A stretch of DNA of 64,000 nucleotides from Kordia sp965283645 (GTDB taxonomy: Bacteria; Bacteroidota; Bacteroidia; Flavobacteriales; Flavobacteriaceae), in NCBI RefSeq assembly GCF_965283645.1, contig NZ_CBDIPG010000001.1, forward strand, positions 310,001 to 374,000, written 5' to 3'. Every line of letters starts with the position of its first letter. Within the stretch, counting starts at the first letter, position 1. Made by a program: the position numbers and the translations under genes. Of this stretch, positions 17,436 to 27,311 are shown piece by piece. A model generated the notes under the pieces. The model was not told the DNA's origin. It saw nothing but the letters and a program-made list of their open reading frames with translations, and did no database searches.

Positions 17436-18611
17436 ATGAAAAAAGTTGTCCTACTTCTACTCTTTCTCTATACCGGAATCCTTCTTGGACAACAAATTAA
17501 GCTTTCACCAGAAGCTGAATTCTCAGTAGTTACTTGTGGTGCAGGTGAAGAACTGTATTCTTCTTTCGGGCACAGTGCTTTTCGCTTAAAAGATCCTGTA
17601 TACGGTTACGATGTTGTATATAATTATGGTGTGTTTGACTTTAATACGTCTAATTTCTATCTAAAATTTGTACAAGGAAAACTTCCCTATCAACTAGGAC
17701 GAACAAGTTTTAAAAACTTCATACGAACGTATCAATACGAAAAACGTTGGGTAAAAGAACAGATTTTAGACTTCACTCCTGAACAAAATAGAAAACTTCT
17801 TGATTTCCTAGAGAACAATTACAAAGAAGAAAATCGTTTCTATAAATATGATTTCTTTTACAACAATTGCGCAACGAAAAAAAGAGATGTTATAAAGCAG
17901 ATTTTTGGAGATGAATTTATTTTTAATGAACATCATCTTACAGAAGAAAAAACATTCAGAGATTTAATACATGATAATTTAGATTCAAACTCTTGGTCTA
18001 GTTTCGGAATTGATATTGCTTTAGGTGCAGTCATTGATAAAGTTGCGCAACCAGAAGAATATCAGTTTTTACCAGAATATGTATTTAAAGCTTTTGAAAG
18101 TGCTACAAAAAAGGATGGGAAAACACCGTTAATTTCTGAAACTAAGCTAATTTTAGAAGCTCCTGAAAGCAAGACAAGTTCTAGTAAACTATTTAGTCCA
18201 TATGTAGTATTTACTTTAATTCTACTACTAATACTAACAATTACCTTTGTAGATTTTAAAAAGAAAAAACGTACTAGATGGCTTGATTTTGCAATCATGC
18301 TTGGCACAGGAATCACAGGAATTGTCATTACATTACTTTGGTTTGCAACCGATCATACAGCAACAGCCATGAATATGAACATTTTGTGGTTGTTTCCTAT
18401 AAATATATTTTTCGCGTATAAATTCTTATCAGCAAAAAAAGAATGCAGAGAGCTTTGGAGACATACAGCTTTCCTCCTAGTTTTAATCGTTGTGTTAGTC
18501 TTTTTATGGCTACTAAACTTCCAAGTCTTTGCTACAGCTGCAATTCCACTTTTAACTGCTTTAGCTATTCGTTATGCGTATTTGACGTTTTATTTTAGAA
18601 AGCTAGAATAG
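17436..18611 (+). CDS. Lnb-like (DUF4105) membrane protein, putative lipoprotein N-acyltransferase
   Basis: This 391-residue protein has a signal peptide or anchor, then a periplasmic DUF4105 domain (Lnb N-terminal domain) of about 220 residues. Conserved His46 (SSFGHSAFRLKDP) and a Cys near residue 145 (FFYNNCATKKRD) look like a thiol active site. Five transmembrane helices follow at the C-terminus. In Bacteroides, Lnb adds the N-acyl chain to lipoproteins; the role here is inferred from the family. The start at 17436 (MKKVVLLLL) is two bases past the PorV-like stop; an in-frame TTG at 17415 would overlap that gene. Confidence 0.85.
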   Translation: MKKVVLLLLFLYTGILLGQQIKLSPEAEFSVVTCGAGEELYSSFGHSAFRLKDPVYGYDVVYNYGVFDFNTSNFYLKFVQGKLPYQLGRTSFKNFIRTYQYEKRWVKEQILDFTPEQNRKLLDFLENNYKEENRFYKYDFFYNNCATKKRDVIKQIFGDEFIFNEHHLTEEKTFRDLIHDNLDSNSWSSFGIDIALGAVIDKVAQPEEYQFLPEYVFKAFESATKKDGKTPLISETKLILEAPESKTSSSKLFSPYVVFTLILLLILTITFVDFKKKKRTRWLDFAIMLGTGITGIVITLLWFATDHTATAMNMNILWLFPINIFFAYKFLSAKKECRELWRHTAFLLVLIVVLVFLWLLNFQVFATAAIPLLTALAIRYAYLTFYFRKLE

Positions 18612-18675
18612 TGTAAATGAAGTATTGAGAAGTGAGATATTAGTATTGACTTTTCTCATTTAAAATTATAAAAAA

Positions 18676-20073
18676 CTACCTTCCACGATAAAACAACACC
18701 GTACTCAGCGTTTTTATAATGATATTTAAATCCAAAAAGAAGCTTCTATGTTTTATATAATATAAATCATATTGAAGTTTGCGCAAACTGTCTTCTACGG
18801 AAGCTCCGTAATCAGTTTTTACTTGCGCCCAACCTGTAACACCAGGTTTCACAATATGTCGTATTTCGTAGAATGTGAGACTCTCAGAAAGCTGTTTTAC
18901 AAATGCAGGTCGTTCTGGTCGTGGACCAATCATGCTCATATCGCCTTTCAAGACATTGAAAAATTGTGGAACTTCATCCAAACGTGATTTACGCAAAAAA
19001 CTACCAAACCTCGTAATTCGATTGTCGTTTTTAGTTGCCCAAACCGCGCCATCTTTCTCTGCATTAATCACCATACTACGTAATTTGTAAATTTTAAAAG
19101 GAACACCATTTTTCCCTACGCGTTCTTGTGTATAGAATAATGGACCTCTATTTCCAATTAAATTCCCTATCAAAACGAATGGTAAAAAAAGTAAACTTAC
19201 GGACAATCCTAAAATTGCAAACAACAAGTCAAATACACGATGAAAGAACAAATACAACTTGTTTTGATTACTTCTGCTAAACGGAAAATACTTGTAAAAA
19301 TCTTTCCCAACATACTGTACAGGCACTCTAAACGTCAATTCTTCATACACTTGAATGTATTCTTTAATTGGCAAACCGGTTTCTAACAAAGAAATTAAAC
19401 CATCAAACAACGGTTTATTGAGTTCCTTTCGCTCATTACTGGCAATAATAACTTCTGAAACTGCTTTTTCTTTGGTAATTTTTTGTAAATCTAAACTTGT
19501 AATTTCTTCAAAATCGCTCAAATCAATATCATCATCAGACGTTGTAGCACTTGAATTGATATAGCCAATAACTTTTGAATAATTTGTGTTATTCTTAATA
19601 GCGGTTGCTATAATACGGACTTCTTCTTTGTTCCCAATAATTAGAATATTTTTATAGAATCTAGGTGATGAAATAAAGAAAATATACGCACAACGCCACA
19701 AATAAATCGCGACAGCTATTGCTAAAAAGAAATAAAGAATCTGTAACCGATTTTCAGGTAATTCTGGCGTAAAGAAAGGTGTCAACAAATAACACAATAC
19801 GGTAATAGAAACGGTTAAAACTAAGCTCTGGAAAGTACTGTCATACCTGCTTGATTTCTGCAAATTGTACATTTCCAATACAGTAGAAAACAATATGTAA
19901 TAGATCACTAAAACTACAGACCAAAACCAACGTTCATGTGTGAGTTTAAAATAATCAAAATCGAAAATGCTAGACACAACATATAGTCCGCAGAGTAACG
20001 CTAGAATATCGCAAACTCTAAGCAATAGCTTACGTTCCGAAATTTCGAAATGTATATTAGATTTTGAGGCCAT
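18676..20073 (-). CDS. Polyprenyl-phosphate sugar phosphotransferase (WcaJ/WbaP-like)
   Basis: This 465-residue protein starts the repeat unit by moving a sugar-phosphate onto undecaprenyl phosphate at the inner membrane. Four transmembrane helices and a central Rossmann-like domain precede a fifth helix and the catalytic domain, which has FYTQERVGKNG, KIYKLRSM, KGDMSMIGPRPERP and PGVTGWAQVKTDYGA. It is the last gene of the minus-strand polysaccharide locus. The sugar cannot be told from the sequence. Confidence 0.93.
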   Translation of the reverse strand: MASKSNIHFEISERKLLLRVCDILALLCGLYVVSSIFDFDYFKLTHERWFWSVVLVIYYILFSTVLEMYNLQKSSRYDSTFQSLVLTVSITVLCYLLTPFFTPELPENRLQILYFFLAIAVAIYLWRCAYIFFISSPRFYKNILIIGNKEEVRIIATAIKNNTNYSKVIGYINSSATTSDDDIDLSDFEEITSLDLQKITKEKAVSEVIIASNERKELNKPLFDGLISLLETGLPIKEYIQVYEELTFRVPVQYVGKDFYKYFPFSRSNQNKLYLFFHRVFDLLFAILGLSVSLLFLPFVLIGNLIGNRGPLFYTQERVGKNGVPFKIYKLRSMVINAEKDGAVWATKNDNRITRFGSFLRKSRLDEVPQFFNVLKGDMSMIGPRPERPAFVKQLSESLTFYEIRHIVKPGVTGWAQVKTDYGASVEDSLRKLQYDLYYIKHRSFFLDLNIIIKTLSTVLFYRGR

Positions 20074-20081
20074 AATGCAAA

Positions 20082-21359
20082 CTAAATATAAGAGATAAAA
20101 CTTTTAGTTTTTCCTTTCACAGCTTTTTTCTTTACATTTTGATAAATGTTGTAGGTAATATCATCGTTAAAGTAGCTGTAAATCTCTTGTTTTAGTAATT
20201 GTTCTTGTTTATCGGTTATCGTTTCTTTGAGGTTAAATATAAGAATTCCTTTTTCTTTTTGGATAATTTGATAGGTAAGTTTTAAGTTATGTTTTTTACC
20301 CAAATTTTTAAAGATGTAATAAAAATACAAACTTGGATAAATTTGTTGTTTTCCATACACATTCTCTCCTATTCTACCTGTAATTTCTTCTAAAATATAG
20401 TGTGCTTTTCCACAGGAACACATCTTGTTTTTGGGTGCTAACTGAATATAATCACCTAATTCATATCGAATAATTGGAAACGCTTTCATTTGTAAATTCG
20501 TCACTACAATTTTATGATCTATTTCCTCAACAAATACACCTTCCATGTTTAAATGCATATGTCCTTTTTCACATTCGAACGCAATAATTCCCGTTTCTGC
20601 GGCGCCATATTCGCTAATAATTGGCACGCCAAAAGCAGTTTGAATCTCTTCTTTATAACTATCGTAAATTTTCTCTGAAGTTCCTTTCACCATTTTAATA
20701 TGCGGTGGCTTTGGAAGTTTTTTATCATTAATCAATTTTGCCGCTTGATAAATCATAGACGAATACCCATGAATATATGTTGCTTTTTGTAATTTCTTTA
20801 CAAATTTATTGAATGCTTTCTCTTTATAATCAAACACTCTAAAACGATTCTGTAGTGCATCTAAAATGCTAATTTTAAATCGTTTAGTTGACGAAAAATC
20901 AAATCCCCAAAAATATCCATTGCGTTCCCAAGGTTGTACATTGTGCCAAGAATAACCTCTAAAAATGGAAGCTCTGTTAAACGAATCGGCTTCTTCTTCT
21001 CTTTCATACACTAGCGGATCGCCAGACGAACCTGAAGTCGTTGCTGTAAATACTTTTTTGAACGAATGTTTTGTGTGAATTGTTTCATTGTACGCAATCG
21101 CATCTGACTTTGACAACAATGGCAGTTTTTTAATATCTTCTAACGTACTAAAAGACGAAACATCAATATCTTTAAACTTTTTTTTATAATATGGTGAAGT
21201 TGCTTTCGCGAATGTAATCAACTCGGTAAGTTGCTGTAATTGATAAGATTCTAACTCTTCAATGGACCATTTTTCAGACGTTTTTAAAAAGGCAAACCAC
21301 TTCCGAATGGAAGGATTTCGTAAACGTTCGCCTAAGTTAAAAAGTAATTTATGGAGCAT
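20082..21359 (-). CDS. CapK/PaaK-like adenylate-forming enzyme (phenylacetate-CoA ligase family)
   Basis: This 425-residue protein has the AMP-binding P-loop TATTSGSSGDPLVYER and a downstream SEYGAAETGIIAFECE segment of the phenylacetate-CoA ligase family. A Cys pair in CSCGKAHYILEEITGR is typical of CapK-like members. Such enzymes in capsule loci are thought to activate a small acid for sugar decoration; the substrate is unknown here. It lies nine bases upstream of the priming transferase gene. Confidence 0.85.
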   Translation of the reverse strand: MLHKLLFNLGERLRNPSIRKWFAFLKTSEKWSIEELESYQLQQLTELITFAKATSPYYKKKFKDIDVSSFSTLEDIKKLPLLSKSDAIAYNETIHTKHSFKKVFTATTSGSSGDPLVYEREEEADSFNRASIFRGYSWHNVQPWERNGYFWGFDFSSTKRFKISILDALQNRFRVFDYKEKAFNKFVKKLQKATYIHGYSSMIYQAAKLINDKKLPKPPHIKMVKGTSEKIYDSYKEEIQTAFGVPIISEYGAAETGIIAFECEKGHMHLNMEGVFVEEIDHKIVVTNLQMKAFPIIRYELGDYIQLAPKNKMCSCGKAHYILEEITGRIGENVYGKQQIYPSLYFYYIFKNLGKKHNLKLTYQIIQKEKGILIFNLKETITDKQEQLLKQEIYSYFNDDITYNIYQNVKKKAVKGKTKSFISYI

Positions 21360-21455
21360 ACTTTAGTTCAATATGAAGTGAAAGTAATTAATTTTTATGA
21401 GTTATAAAGGACTATTTACAATAGATTGTATTTGAAGATTGAAAATCAATTCTTT

Positions 21456-22463
21456 TTAAGAATCTAGTAATTTTTTCCACTGATTTTTCACAATTTTCCA
21501 ATCGAATTGAATTGCTTTTTGTCTAGCTTCATGTGTTAATCTTTGCACCAACTCAGTAGAATTTACAAGTGTTTCAATCGCTTTTGCCATTTCAGCTACG
21601 TTATTTGGAGCTACGAGCAAACCATCTTTTTTATCATCAATTAGAAACGGAATTCCACCAACATTGGTAGAAACAATTGGCATTCCAAGCGCCATTGCTT
21701 CCAATAAACTCACAGGTAAATTGTCGAAATTGGTTGTGTTTATAAAAATATCATAATCCGCAGCGCGTGAAATCCAATCGCTTTTAGATAGTTTTCCTGT
21801 AAAAATTACATCAGCATTCAATTGTTTAGCTAACGCTTTTGTTTTTTGAAAAGAATCATCTTTTTCAGGTCCAATCATACACAAATCAACTACTAAACCT
21901 TTTATTTTTAGGGCATGAGCAACTTCAACTGCCATTGTAGGATTGTAAATTTCGGCAAACGAACGTACCCATAAAAGCTTCGCTCCTACTTTTTTTCGTT
22001 CCGTAAAAGGATAATCTGCTAATTCAATATTGTTTGGAATGTGAATCAGATTGGTATATCCGTATTTTTCAAACGTAGCTTTTAAAAACAATGACGGACA
22101 CACATTTACTTCCGCATTTTGAAAAATGGCTTTACTTTTGGAAACACTATTTTTCAATCGTTCTTCTAAATTTCCTCCATGAAGAATTGGAATATAGTTG
22201 ATTTTCAGTAAAATACACAGTTTACTCACTAAATACGCATAGTAAAAATTTGATGTACTATACGTGTCAATTAATACTTTAGACACTTTCTTTCGATGTT
22301 TAAAAACTGTCCAAAGCATAGCCAACATGCGAAGTATTTTGTTCTGTTTGTTAGAAGTTAACCGAATTTCAAGACCTTCTTGATGTAGCAATTTCCCCAA
22401 CGTTTCAATTGTTGTTGCCGTTTTTCCGTGACCTGAGACGATATTTCCAACATAAATGATCAT
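21456..22463 (-). CDS. Glycosyltransferase family 4 protein
   Basis: This 335-residue GT-B enzyme has a C-terminal Rossmann domain with the retaining-GT E-x7-E pattern in LPVSLLEAMALGMPIVSTN and VGGIPFLIDDKKDGLLV. The N-terminus shows GNIVSGHGKTATTIETLG. It would transfer a sugar from a nucleotide donor to the lipid-linked repeat unit in the cytosol. It directly abuts the upstream gene. Confidence 0.9.
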   Translation of the reverse strand: MIIYVGNIVSGHGKTATTIETLGKLLHQEGLEIRLTSNKQNKILRMLAMLWTVFKHRKKVSKVLIDTYSTSNFYYAYLVSKLCILLKINYIPILHGGNLEERLKNSVSKSKAIFQNAEVNVCPSLFLKATFEKYGYTNLIHIPNNIELADYPFTERKKVGAKLLWVRSFAEIYNPTMAVEVAHALKIKGLVVDLCMIGPEKDDSFQKTKALAKQLNADVIFTGKLSKSDWISRAADYDIFINTTNFDNLPVSLLEAMALGMPIVSTNVGGIPFLIDDKKDGLLVAPNNVAEMAKAIETLVNSTELVQRLTHEARQKAIQFDWKIVKNQWKKLLDS

Positions 22464-23432
22464 CTAGAAATTATTTGAAAAACTAAAGGTTATTTTTTCC
22501 GTTCCGTATCCATAACCATCATAAATAGCTTTGTACGTTCCGTTTGGTAGTTTATGAATGTCAATATGATGCATGCCATTTTTCGCCCACGAATCGCCTT
22601 GGTTTTTCAATATTGGATTATTCGGAAGTGATGATTCTTTGTAATACGTTTTTGAGATTGAATCGATAGAAAAACCATACACAGCGCGTCCGTAACCGCC
22701 AAAATGATCTTGCGCAAAACGAATGATTTTACCATCTTCTTGAAATACGCGTCCAGCCGAACGTGTGTAGTTTCCATTTTTTAATGGCGAACTTGGATGT
22801 TCTTTCCAATTTCCGTGTAAACTATCTGAATAATAGAGTTTTAATTCGTTATTTTTCGTAGCAAATAGATAGGAAACATTTTCTTTTTCAAACAATGTTC
22901 CATCAACCAAACGTTCATTTTCAATCAAAACTTTATCAACTTTCCAATCGAATGGAAAATTATCTGTTTTGTACAAACGAACTTGCTCATGCCGTTTCGT
23001 TTCAGGAATCATATAGGTTATTCCTTCTTTTTTAAATACAAACGGATATGATAAATGAACCGATTCGTCCAATGCAATTCCTAAGTATTTCCATGAACCA
23101 TTTTCTTCAACAGCAACACCAATATCTGCATGTTTTCCGTTCATGATTTCAAAAAAAGCATACCATTTTCCGTTGTATTCATGCAAAAAAGGATCAGCCA
23201 TTAGAAGCGTTTTTTTAATCGTATTCAACTCTCTATCAAACACTTTTGTTGTTGTGATATTCCACTCTAGTGGATTTTTAGAAGTGTTTGAACCAATAGA
23301 ATAATACGCTCCTGTAATTTTTCTACCAAAGAAAGGAACTGGTTGTTTTGTGAAATAACAATAGCCGATGTAGCCTGAGAATATAAATCCTAGTATGAAA
23401 ATGAATAATATGATTTTCTTAATAAATTTCAT
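22464..23432 (-). CDS. Membrane-anchored beta-propeller protein (GINT1 N-domain-like)
   Basis: One N-terminal transmembrane helix (FIKKIILFIFILGFIFSGYI) is followed by a domain with repeated blade motifs such as ADPFLHEYNGKWYAFFE, LSYPFVFKKEGITYMIPE and VDGTLFEKENVSYLFATKN. This pattern matches the five-bladed propeller of the glucosamine inositolphosphorylceramide transferase N-terminal family, seen often in bacterial polysaccharide loci. The plant enzyme's transferase domain is absent, so its role here is unproven. The length is 322 residues. Confidence 0.7.
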   Translation of the reverse strand: MKFIKKIILFIFILGFIFSGYIGYCYFTKQPVPFFGRKITGAYYSIGSNTSKNPLEWNITTTKVFDRELNTIKKTLLMADPFLHEYNGKWYAFFEIMNGKHADIGVAVEENGSWKYLGIALDESVHLSYPFVFKKEGITYMIPETKRHEQVRLYKTDNFPFDWKVDKVLIENERLVDGTLFEKENVSYLFATKNNELKLYYSDSLHGNWKEHPSSPLKNGNYTRSAGRVFQEDGKIIRFAQDHFGGYGRAVYGFSIDSISKTYYKESSLPNNPILKNQGDSWAKNGMHHIDIHKLPNGTYKAIYDGYGYGTEKITFSFSNNF

Positions 23433-23437
23433 ATATA

Positions 23438-25045
23438 CTATCGAATAGTTTTTATTTCAGTTACTTTATACAATCGCCATGTTCCTTTCTGCAACACAAG
23501 TTCAAATTCTGGTAAATCTATGTAAATTAACACATAATCAACACCATAATCACGCAAAAACTGATTTCCTTCTATTCTATTTAATGCCGTAAATTTTGTG
23601 TAATCTTTATACCATTGTACAAATCGTTTCGGATTTCCTTCTATCAACATGTTTGCACCTTTGCTGTCCAAATCTACCGAACGTCTTCCACCCGATCTTC
23701 CAATGTCTGGCGCAAAAAATAATGCTTCTTTTGGTGTGTTTTCTCGAATGTAGGTCAATATTTCATTCAAATCTTCATCATCATTACCGTTTGCAATGTT
23801 TCCAATTGATAACGAATTTGGCAATACGCGTCGTATGATATCATTAGAAATCATTGGAATGGAATCGAATATTTGATGCTTAGAAATTACTAAAACAAGT
23901 GCAAAAGCTCCAAAAAAGAACGGAAATGCTCGCGCAAAGCGTTGATTTCGGTATAAAATATCCAAAATGAACAAAATTGCAAAGAAAAACGAAACGATCA
24001 ATAGTTTCTGAATTCGAACTAATTGAAACGACATTCGAATGTTTTTATCAAATGTTTCATTGACAAACAATTCTACGTAAGTAAACAAATTTGGCAATAC
24101 AAATAAGGTTAAACTTAAGATTAACAAGTAGTTGCAACGCAGTTTATCCGTTTTGTTTCCTCTGAGATATGCGTAGATTGTAAATAGCACAACCGGAATG
24201 AAATAGACAATATATTTTAGGTGTAACCATTGTTTCCAAAATGTAGTTGGTTCCCGTAAGAAAGAAGAAAATTTTAGTTCAATTGCTTTGTAATATAGCG
24301 ATACATCATAATCGGCAGTTGTAGAAACATTTCCAAAATAGGTTAAGAAAAACGGTAACATTCCTAAAAAAGCCAACGCAATTACAATAATATTTCGTAA
24401 AGAAAATAGTTTTTGAAATTTCTTTTTTTCATAATAATCTTGCAATAACACATAACTTATAAATAGCAAAACGCCACCTAAACCAGTGATTGGGTGAAAG
24501 TTAAATAGTAAACCAGCTAAAAAAGAAGCTATGTATAGTTTTAGATTGTTTTTAAAATTGAAGAGTAAAAACGGTAATGGCAATACTGCGTAATACACAA
24601 CACGTGGCAACATAGACCACATGTCCGAAATTCCCCAATATTCATAACCAGGAATCCAAATGATTCCGCGCATAAAGATGGAAACAAAGAAAGCAATCCA
24701 GAAGTTTTTTGTGATTCGGAACAGTAAGAAATACCAAAGTAATCCGAACAGAATGTGACAGATAAACGTAAGTATATTTAAGGCTTGCACATAGTTTCCA
24801 TCTGTAAATTTTGCCAAAAAACGCAACGTTTCAATGTAAAAAGGTGTATAATATTCTACATTTTTGATATCATTACAGAATAAATCTTTCGCAAATAAAC
24901 TTGGATCATCTTTTTTGAGACACACAGGAATAATATTGTGTAAGTCGGAGCTTAAATGTGTTTCGTTCGCTGACAGATTTCCTAGATAGTATCCAAAAGC
25001 AATGCAAACATTCAACAATAGTACAATGATGTGTTTGCGTTTCAT
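23438..25045 (-). CDS. Polytopic membrane protein, possible GT-C glycosyltransferase
   Basis: This 535-residue protein has about eleven transmembrane helices and a soluble C-terminal part of about 110 residues (FFAPDIGRSGGRRS, DYGVDYVLIYID). The layout resembles lipid-sugar-using GT-C enzymes, but I recognise no specific family. It overlaps the upstream GT2 gene by four bases. The GT2 there resembles polyprenyl-phosphate sugar synthases, which would supply a lipid-linked donor for such an enzyme. Confidence 0.65.
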   Translation of the reverse strand: MKRKHIIVLLLNVCIAFGYYLGNLSANETHLSSDLHNIIPVCLKKDDPSLFAKDLFCNDIKNVEYYTPFYIETLRFLAKFTDGNYVQALNILTFICHILFGLLWYFLLFRITKNFWIAFFVSIFMRGIIWIPGYEYWGISDMWSMLPRVVYYAVLPLPFLLFNFKNNLKLYIASFLAGLLFNFHPITGLGGVLLFISYVLLQDYYEKKKFQKLFSLRNIIVIALAFLGMLPFFLTYFGNVSTTADYDVSLYYKAIELKFSSFLREPTTFWKQWLHLKYIVYFIPVVLFTIYAYLRGNKTDKLRCNYLLILSLTLFVLPNLFTYVELFVNETFDKNIRMSFQLVRIQKLLIVSFFFAILFILDILYRNQRFARAFPFFFGAFALVLVISKHQIFDSIPMISNDIIRRVLPNSLSIGNIANGNDDEDLNEILTYIRENTPKEALFFAPDIGRSGGRRSVDLDSKGANMLIEGNPKRFVQWYKDYTKFTALNRIEGNQFLRDYGVDYVLIYIDLPEFELVLQKGTWRLYKVTEIKTIR

Positions 25046-25998
25046 GTTGCAGATTTTGGTGCTTTTAGAATGTCGTACTGAATTGCTTGCAGTAGTAATT
25101 GAAACCCAAGAATTAGTGAAACTGTAATCAACATAATGGTTCCTGTTGGTGTAAATTCGCCTAACGAAGCATAATGAACCCAGTTATAAATTCCGTAAAC
25201 TACACCAAATAAAAACATCGGGAAACCGAATAATAGATATACCGAAGCAATGTTAAAATCGTAAATAAAATAGCTTTTAAAGATGCGTTTTAAGAATGTT
25301 TTTGTGAGTTTTGGGATGAATATGAATGGTATTTGCCAAACTTTCATGCTCGATTTTTCATCACCATAATTTGCAGGCATTGGCACATCTTTGATGCGTG
25401 CATCTTGAAAATATAGTTCTGCAATTAATGATGATTCAAAATAGTAATCGCGGTGAATGTTAGTGAAATCGAGTTGTTTGAGTACTGCTACTTTTATCGC
25501 AAAGAAACCATTTGTCGGATCGAAATTATTCCAATAACCCGAAGCTACTTTCGTTAGGAATGATAGTCCTAAGTTTCCAATTTTACGTACAAACGGCATT
25601 TGCTTTAATGCTTTGAAGTCTTTGAAACGATTGCCTTTTGCGTATTCCGCTTTGTTTTCAATTAGTGGTTTTAATAATTCGGGAATGTAACTGCTATCCA
25701 TTTGATCGTCTGCATCAACTTTTATGACATAGTCAAGTTGTAAGTCAATTGCTTTTTGAAAACCATGTTTTGTAGCACCACCAACACCTAAGTTTTTTTC
25801 GTTTTTTACAATGATAATACGATCTGATAGTGTTGATTGTTTTACCAAACTTTCAGGAATTGGTTCTTTTCCACAATCATCAACAATGATAATTTTAGAA
25901 ATGAACAACGGCAACTTATTCACCACATTTTCTAGGTGTTTTGCAGCATTGTAATACGGAATGATGACTCCTATGGTATACTGTTCAAAGTTGATCAT
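25042..25998 (-). CDS. Glycosyltransferase family 2 (polyprenyl-phosphate sugar synthase-like)
   Basis: This 318-residue protein has an N-terminal GT-A domain (VIIPYYNAAKHLENVV, IIIVDDCG, VIKVDADDQMDSSYIPELL) and two C-terminal transmembrane helices. This is the layout of dolichol/polyprenyl-phosphate mannose or glucose synthases. It overlaps its neighbours on both sides by four bases, so it is translationally coupled. Confidence 0.88.
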   Translation of the reverse strand: MINFEQYTIGVIIPYYNAAKHLENVVNKLPLFISKIIIVDDCGKEPIPESLVKQSTLSDRIIIVKNEKNLGVGGATKHGFQKAIDLQLDYVIKVDADDQMDSSYIPELLKPLIENKAEYAKGNRFKDFKALKQMPFVRKIGNLGLSFLTKVASGYWNNFDPTNGFFAIKVAVLKQLDFTNIHRDYYFESSLIAELYFQDARIKDVPMPANYGDEKSSMKVWQIPFIFIPKLTKTFLKRIFKSYFIYDFNIASVYLLFGFPMFLFGVVYGIYNWVHYASLGEFTPTGTIMLITVSLILGFQLLLQAIQYDILKAPKSAT

Positions 25999-27311
25999 AC
26001 TTTTTTGTAATATCTTGGTGTAATAAGTATTGCGGTTGAAAATAAAAACAAGCCCAATATAGCAAAAACAGGTCGGTAAACGTATAAATGTTCTCCAAAT
26101 AATAAGGTAACCATCATGGAAAGCACTAAACCTTTCATGGCAATTCCTAAGTATTTAAAGCGTCTGTATTCTATTGAAAAATAGTTTAATAACCATCGTA
26201 CATAGAAATACAAACCTACCAAACCTACTTCATTAATTAGGGTTAGATAGATGTTATGTGCAGAGTTTCCAACCAAAATAAAGTTGTTAAAACCTGAGCC
26301 AAAAGGCACTACGTATAAGTGCGTTAGTAAGTAATCGATGTATTTTACAGATAGGTTTTTTCGTCCCGCACCTAAATCCTCATATAAACCTCCAACATCT
26401 CCCTGCGTGATTAATGATGGATCAGAAAGTTTGTCGGTTACACGTCCGTTAAAAACGTCTGCAATAATTGTAAATACTTCCGAATTATAGGCAGAAATTG
26501 CTAAGAAACCAATTCCGACCACAACCGACATGTATAAAAATTTTCCTGTTGATTTTACAAAGAAATACAACGCAAATACTAATAAACCTACATAACTCGT
26601 TCGCGATCCACTTAAGGATAAGGCAATGATGGTAAACAAGATTCCTGCAATAAGGAATATCCGATTGATTTTTAAGCTTCGTTCAAAGAATAAACCGATA
26701 AACGTAATGAGCGAGGTCATCATGACCATTCCTAATACAATTTTGTTTGGTCCTAAAATTCCTGAGAGAAATCCTGCATATGCTTTTTTATCAATATCAC
26801 TCCACAAATAAGCAATTGCACCAAAATGCTGTCCTAACACAACAAGCGTAGCTATTATTGCCATGAGTATCTGCAAATAGACAAATTGCCGCAATACTTT
26901 AGGATTTCGCATGAGAATGAGAAAAAACACAAATGAAAAGTAAAACGTTAAGAAGTGATACATAAACAATGTTGTTCGTAAAATCCATGTCAGTCTTCCT
27001 GTGATGTAACTAATCAAGAAGGTGAAAATCATCATGAATAAACACCATCTGATGAATGTCCAAAGATATCGTAGGTATCGTTTACGATTAATAAACCATA
27101 GTAATAAATCTAAGTTGATTACAAATTGATAGAGAATTAGCAAGCCTAAAAAGTCATACAAACGTAATTCATTACTACCTGTAATACTGTATTTAAAAAC
27201 GGCTAAATTGTAGAAATACGATATTAATATCCCAAATAGCAACAGCTTGAGAAAAGTTGATTTCCCGAGCTTAAATACGCGTGCTTGCATTTTTTTTGAT
27301 GCTGTAGCCAT
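25995..27311 (-). CDS. O-antigen ligase / Wzy-type polymerase family membrane protein
   Basis: This 438-residue inner-membrane protein has about eleven helices and the Wzy_C-type region: ALSLSGSRTSYVGLLVFAL and a large periplasmic loop with a PFGSGFNNFILVGNSAHN stretch. Such proteins polymerise repeat units or join the O-antigen to lipid A-core at the periplasmic face. Polymerase and ligase cannot be told apart from this sequence. Confidence 0.82.
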   Translation of the reverse strand: MATASKKMQARVFKLGKSTFLKLLLFGILISYFYNLAVFKYSITGSNELRLYDFLGLLILYQFVINLDLLLWFINRKRYLRYLWTFIRWCLFMMIFTFLISYITGRLTWILRTTLFMYHFLTFYFSFVFFLILMRNPKVLRQFVYLQILMAIIATLVVLGQHFGAIAYLWSDIDKKAYAGFLSGILGPNKIVLGMVMMTSLITFIGLFFERSLKINRIFLIAGILFTIIALSLSGSRTSYVGLLVFALYFFVKSTGKFLYMSVVVGIGFLAISAYNSEVFTIIADVFNGRVTDKLSDPSLITQGDVGGLYEDLGAGRKNLSVKYIDYLLTHLYVVPFGSGFNNFILVGNSAHNIYLTLINEVGLVGLYFYVRWLLNYFSIEYRRFKYLGIAMKGLVLSMMVTLLFGEHLYVYRPVFAILGLFLFSTAILITPRYYKKV

